Origin: JBNKFQ01 sp050289385
Lineage (GTDB): Bacteria; Pseudomonadota; Gammaproteobacteria; Pseudomonadales; Porticoccaceae
NCBI GenBank assembly: GCA_050289385.1
Contig: JBNKFQ010000187.1
Coordinates: 1-8,222 of the forward strand
Direction of reading: 5' to 3'
Length of the DNA: 8,222 nucleotides
Each line of letters begins with the position of its first letter. The first letter of the stretch is position 1. Positions 6,407-8,222 of the stretch are shown piece after piece. The notes under the pieces were generated by a model. The model saw only the letters and a list, made by a program, of their open reading frames with translations, had not been told where the DNA came from and did no database searches. The position numbers and the translations under genes were made by a program.

Positions 6407-6635
6407 AATGGCAACTTTGAATGCATTTATCCGCAATGGAGTGTCTACGAACAACTGTGGCGAAGAATATGTCCGGTAAATGCAAATAGGCAAACACAAA
6501 CAACATTCGTTTCAAATAATTTTCATTTTTTAAATTTTCTGTTGGAATTTCTTCACTTATGTCGCAGTATTGTCATGTGATGGCTGAACCTCAGCACTTG
6601 GAAATTTATGGAAAATTTACACGGGTTGATATTCA

Positions 6636-7841
6636 ATGGAGACACTTGATCAAAATCTTGTCACGCGAAATGGGGAAATTCAACGTTATCAAGCCTATGC
6701 TGAGGCCGACCCCAACAACCCATTTATCTGGAATTCTCTCGGCGATATTTATCACAAAGTTGGAAGGTTTGATGATGCCATCGATAGCTATCGAAAGAGT
6801 CTGGCTCTTGATCAAAATAATGATGTGGCCTGGAGCAAGCTTGCCAATGTACTTATATCCCAACGAGAGTTCGCTGAAGCGGAAAGAATATTAACCCAGC
6901 TAATCAAGCGCGAAGCCGACAGCCCCAATTTGGGGCACAATTTGGGCTTGACGCTCTACTACCAACAACGTTGGTCCGATGCTTTAGCCGTTTTTGAGCA
7001 GGCCCGGCAAGCGGGTATACACTCAGCCCGCAACGATGCTTATATTGTTTATTGCCTTCATCAAATGGGTGATACAGAGGCTGCATTAAAACAGGCTGAT
7101 ATTTGGTTACAACAGGCACCCGGCCCGGAAACCGAAGGTTATATCGCCATGTTGGAAATGGACCATGGCAGCGATCCCCAGGCCGCCTACCGGCGCGCGG
7201 AGTCTGTATTACAGCGACAGCCCGATAATACGGATGCCAGTGCGGTAATGGGTACTTATATGATGGAACGGCAGGAAATCGATCGCGCCATCGGTTACTT
7301 TAAGCGGATTGCCGATAATGAGCCCGACAATTTGCGCGGCTGGCAAGGTTTGGGTATGGCATATCTCTATCAACAGGATTTCCCGCAAGCCATTGCACAT
7401 TTTGACAGGGCACTGGTATTAAGCCCTGGAAATGAGGTTATTTATTTACTGCTTGGCTGGGCACAATTAGCCAATAAGGATGCTGTAAAAGCAGAGGGCT
7501 ATTTTCGCAACGCACTGAAGTCAGACAGAAATTATGGTGAAGCCCACGGGGGGTTGGCCACAGCCTTGATTTTTCAGAATCGGCAGGATGAGGCTCAAGA
7601 GGAAATCAAACGCGCCCTTAAACTCGACCCCGAAAGCTTTGGTGCCGTTTTTGCCAATAGTGTGAAGCTACATTTACAGGGTAAAGGTGGTATGGCACAG
7701 AAAATGTTGGGCCGTTTATTGGAGCGCTCACCTCGCGCTGATGGTAAACCGTTGATTGACTATATTCAGGCGTTTGCTCGCCAACAGGCGCCGAAGAAGG
7801 AGCTGGCACTTGAGGAGGAATCCGATAAAGATCATCATTAA
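6636..7841 (+). CDS. TPR solenoid protein (401 aa)
   Basis: This soluble 401-residue protein is made almost entirely of tetratricopeptide repeats and has no signal peptide or membrane segment. Clear 34-residue units occur at about 28-61 (NPFIWNSLGDIYHKVGRFDD), 62-95, 96-129, 198-231, 232-265 (LRGWQGLGMAYLYQQDFPQA), 266-299 and 300-333 (GEAHGGLATALIFQNRQDEA). Looser repeats lie at 130-197 and 334-367. The C-terminal 30 residues are charged and end in an acidic tail with DKDHH. Such proteins act as scaffolds or assembly factors; no enzymatic domain is fused. The ATG at 6636 is chosen because an in-frame TGA lies three codons upstream, although the only Shine-Dalgarno hint is a weak CGGG 10 nt away. 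The next gene starts 13 nt after its stop. It may be a functional relative of the broken TPR gene at 5810. Being next to flagellar genes does not prove a flagellar role. Confidence 0.88.
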   Translation: METLDQNLVTRNGEIQRYQAYAEADPNNPFIWNSLGDIYHKVGRFDDAIDSYRKSLALDQNNDVAWSKLANVLISQREFAEAERILTQLIKREADSPNLGHNLGLTLYYQQRWSDALAVFEQARQAGIHSARNDAYIVYCLHQMGDTEAALKQADIWLQQAPGPETEGYIAMLEMDHGSDPQAAYRRAESVLQRQPDNTDASAVMGTYMMERQEIDRAIGYFKRIADNEPDNLRGWQGLGMAYLYQQDFPQAIAHFDRALVLSPGNEVIYLLLGWAQLANKDAVKAEGYFRNALKSDRNYGEAHGGLATALIFQNRQDEAQEEIKRALKLDPESFGAVFANSVKLHLQGKGGMAQKMLGRLLERSPRADGKPLIDYIQAFARQQAPKKELALEEESDKDHH

Positions 7842-7854
7842 GTTATCAATAGTA

Positions 7855-8222
7855 GTGAAACAGTCAAGGTACGGCGTTTGTTTGCTCACTAGCCTACTGT
7901 TAAATGCCTGTACTGGGTTATTCAATCACTATACGATTGATATGTTAACAAATGCCCAGTATCCTGCGACGGAGCAGGTTGACATTCTCTATCAGGCGCC
8001 CGCGCATGATTCATATGAAATTATTGCTTCATTTGAAGGCAGTGAGCCTCGGCCAACCGGCAAAAAAACGGGTTTTCCCATACTAATTGATGAAGCAAAA
8101 CAACTAGGGGCGGATGCTATTTGGATACAAGCTTACCGCCACTATGTACTTCCAGGGGATTGGGTATTGCTGGAGGGAAAAATGACCAAAATATACCCCC
8201 AAAATAAAGACAGCTATAAAGG
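7855..8222 (+). CDS. putative outer-membrane lipoprotein, N-terminal part
   Basis: A reading frame of 122 codons is open to the right edge. The start is taken as GTG at 7855, giving a short basic N-terminus (K2, R5), a hydrophobic stretch (about 7-16) and the lipobox LNAC with the lipidated Cys at residue 19. The residue after Cys is Thr, not Asp, which favours sorting to the outer membrane. The mature part reads IDMLTNAQYPATEQVDILYQ, then YEIIASFEG and DEAKQLGADAIWIQAY. The pattern of a beta segment followed by 'A-x-x-LGADAI' is reminiscent of small lipoproteins with a heavy-metal-binding/YbjQ- or DUF4156-like fold, but this is a loose resemblance. No ribosome site precedes the GTG. A strong AGGAGGA lies at 7813-7819 and the frame stays open through it, so a longer form from a rare start is conceivable. 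It is probably co-transcribed with the TPR gene 13 nt upstream. Confidence 0.72.
   Translation, partial: MKQSRYGVCLLTSLLLNACTGLFNHYTIDMLTNAQYPATEQVDILYQAPAHDSYEIIASFEGSEPRPTGKKTGFPILIDEAKQLGADAIWIQAYRHYVLPGDWVLLEGKMTKIYPQNKDSYK

Larger units (their letters stand above)
6119..6635. other. 517-bp stretch without a convincing intact gene
   Basis: From 6119 to about 6203 the next frame continues TPR-like or at least protein-like sequence from the broken gene on the left. From about 6200 to 6406 the DNA is visibly GC-richer than its flanks and full of perfect inverted repeats. Here the minus strand (roughly 6290-6400) reads a GC3-rich piece with DSTADDVKEEAVKAVNKATD that I do not recognise, and towards 6200 a different minus frame reads YGSMPGVWPNDLGHEPGFYG. 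These could be remnants of one frameshifted foreign gene. Just after the patch, the plus strand (6401-6480) reads GNFECIYPQWSVYEQLWRRI, also protein-like but without a start. From about 6500 to 6560 the DNA is AT-rich and may carry the promoter of the next TPR gene. No transposase was recognised. Confidence 0.45.

Noticed and set aside
6232..6420. 62-codon plus-strand frame with a hydrophobic stretch
   Set aside because: It is the complement of the Ala/Lys-rich minus-strand segment, which itself makes leucine-rich readings. There is no ribosome site and no recognised family.
6198..6515. 105-codon minus-strand frame containing an Ala/Lys-rich segment
   Set aside because: Only the middle (about 6290-6400) looks coding. 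Both ends read poorly, the start has no ribosome site and a frameshift would be needed, so it is not listed as a gene.

Overview
This window looks like part of a Gram-negative, probably gammaproteobacterial chromosome. The basis is the character of the flagellar export proteins, the moderate base composition and a lipoprotein with a classic lipobox. The order or genus cannot be fixed from the sequence alone. No RNA gene, CRISPR array or intact insertion sequence was recognised.

The left two thirds (1-5384, minus strand, read right to left) is a flagellar cluster: fliQ, fliR, flhB, flhA, a FlgF-type rod protein and the first 33 codons of a FlgG-type rod protein that runs off the left edge. Gaps are short or negative (117, 38, -7, 62 and 48 nt), so the genes probably form one operon. 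FliQ, FliR, FlhB and FlhA are inner-membrane parts of the flagellar type III export gate. FlgF and FlgG are rod proteins exported through that gate. Two things are unusual. The unit begins at fliQ with no fliP before it. flhA is followed by rod genes rather than by the flhF/flhG/fliA genes usual in polarly flagellated gammaproteobacteria. Both fit a secondary, lateral-type or rearranged flagellar locus.

Next comes an AT-rich divergent intergenic region (5385-5809). It should hold the promoters for the leftward flagellar unit and the rightward genes, and contains a perfect 15-bp inverted repeat and short direct repeats.

The right third (5810-8222, plus strand) carries a short TPR protein of 102 residues that looks truncated or frameshifted, then about 520 bp without a convincing intact gene. 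That stretch includes a GC-richer patch (about 6200-6406) dense in perfect inverted repeats that looks like foreign or inserted DNA. After it come a 401-residue TPR solenoid protein and, 13 nt downstream, the first 122 codons of a predicted outer-membrane lipoprotein running off the right edge. The last two genes probably form an operon. Their link to the flagellar genes rests on adjacency only.
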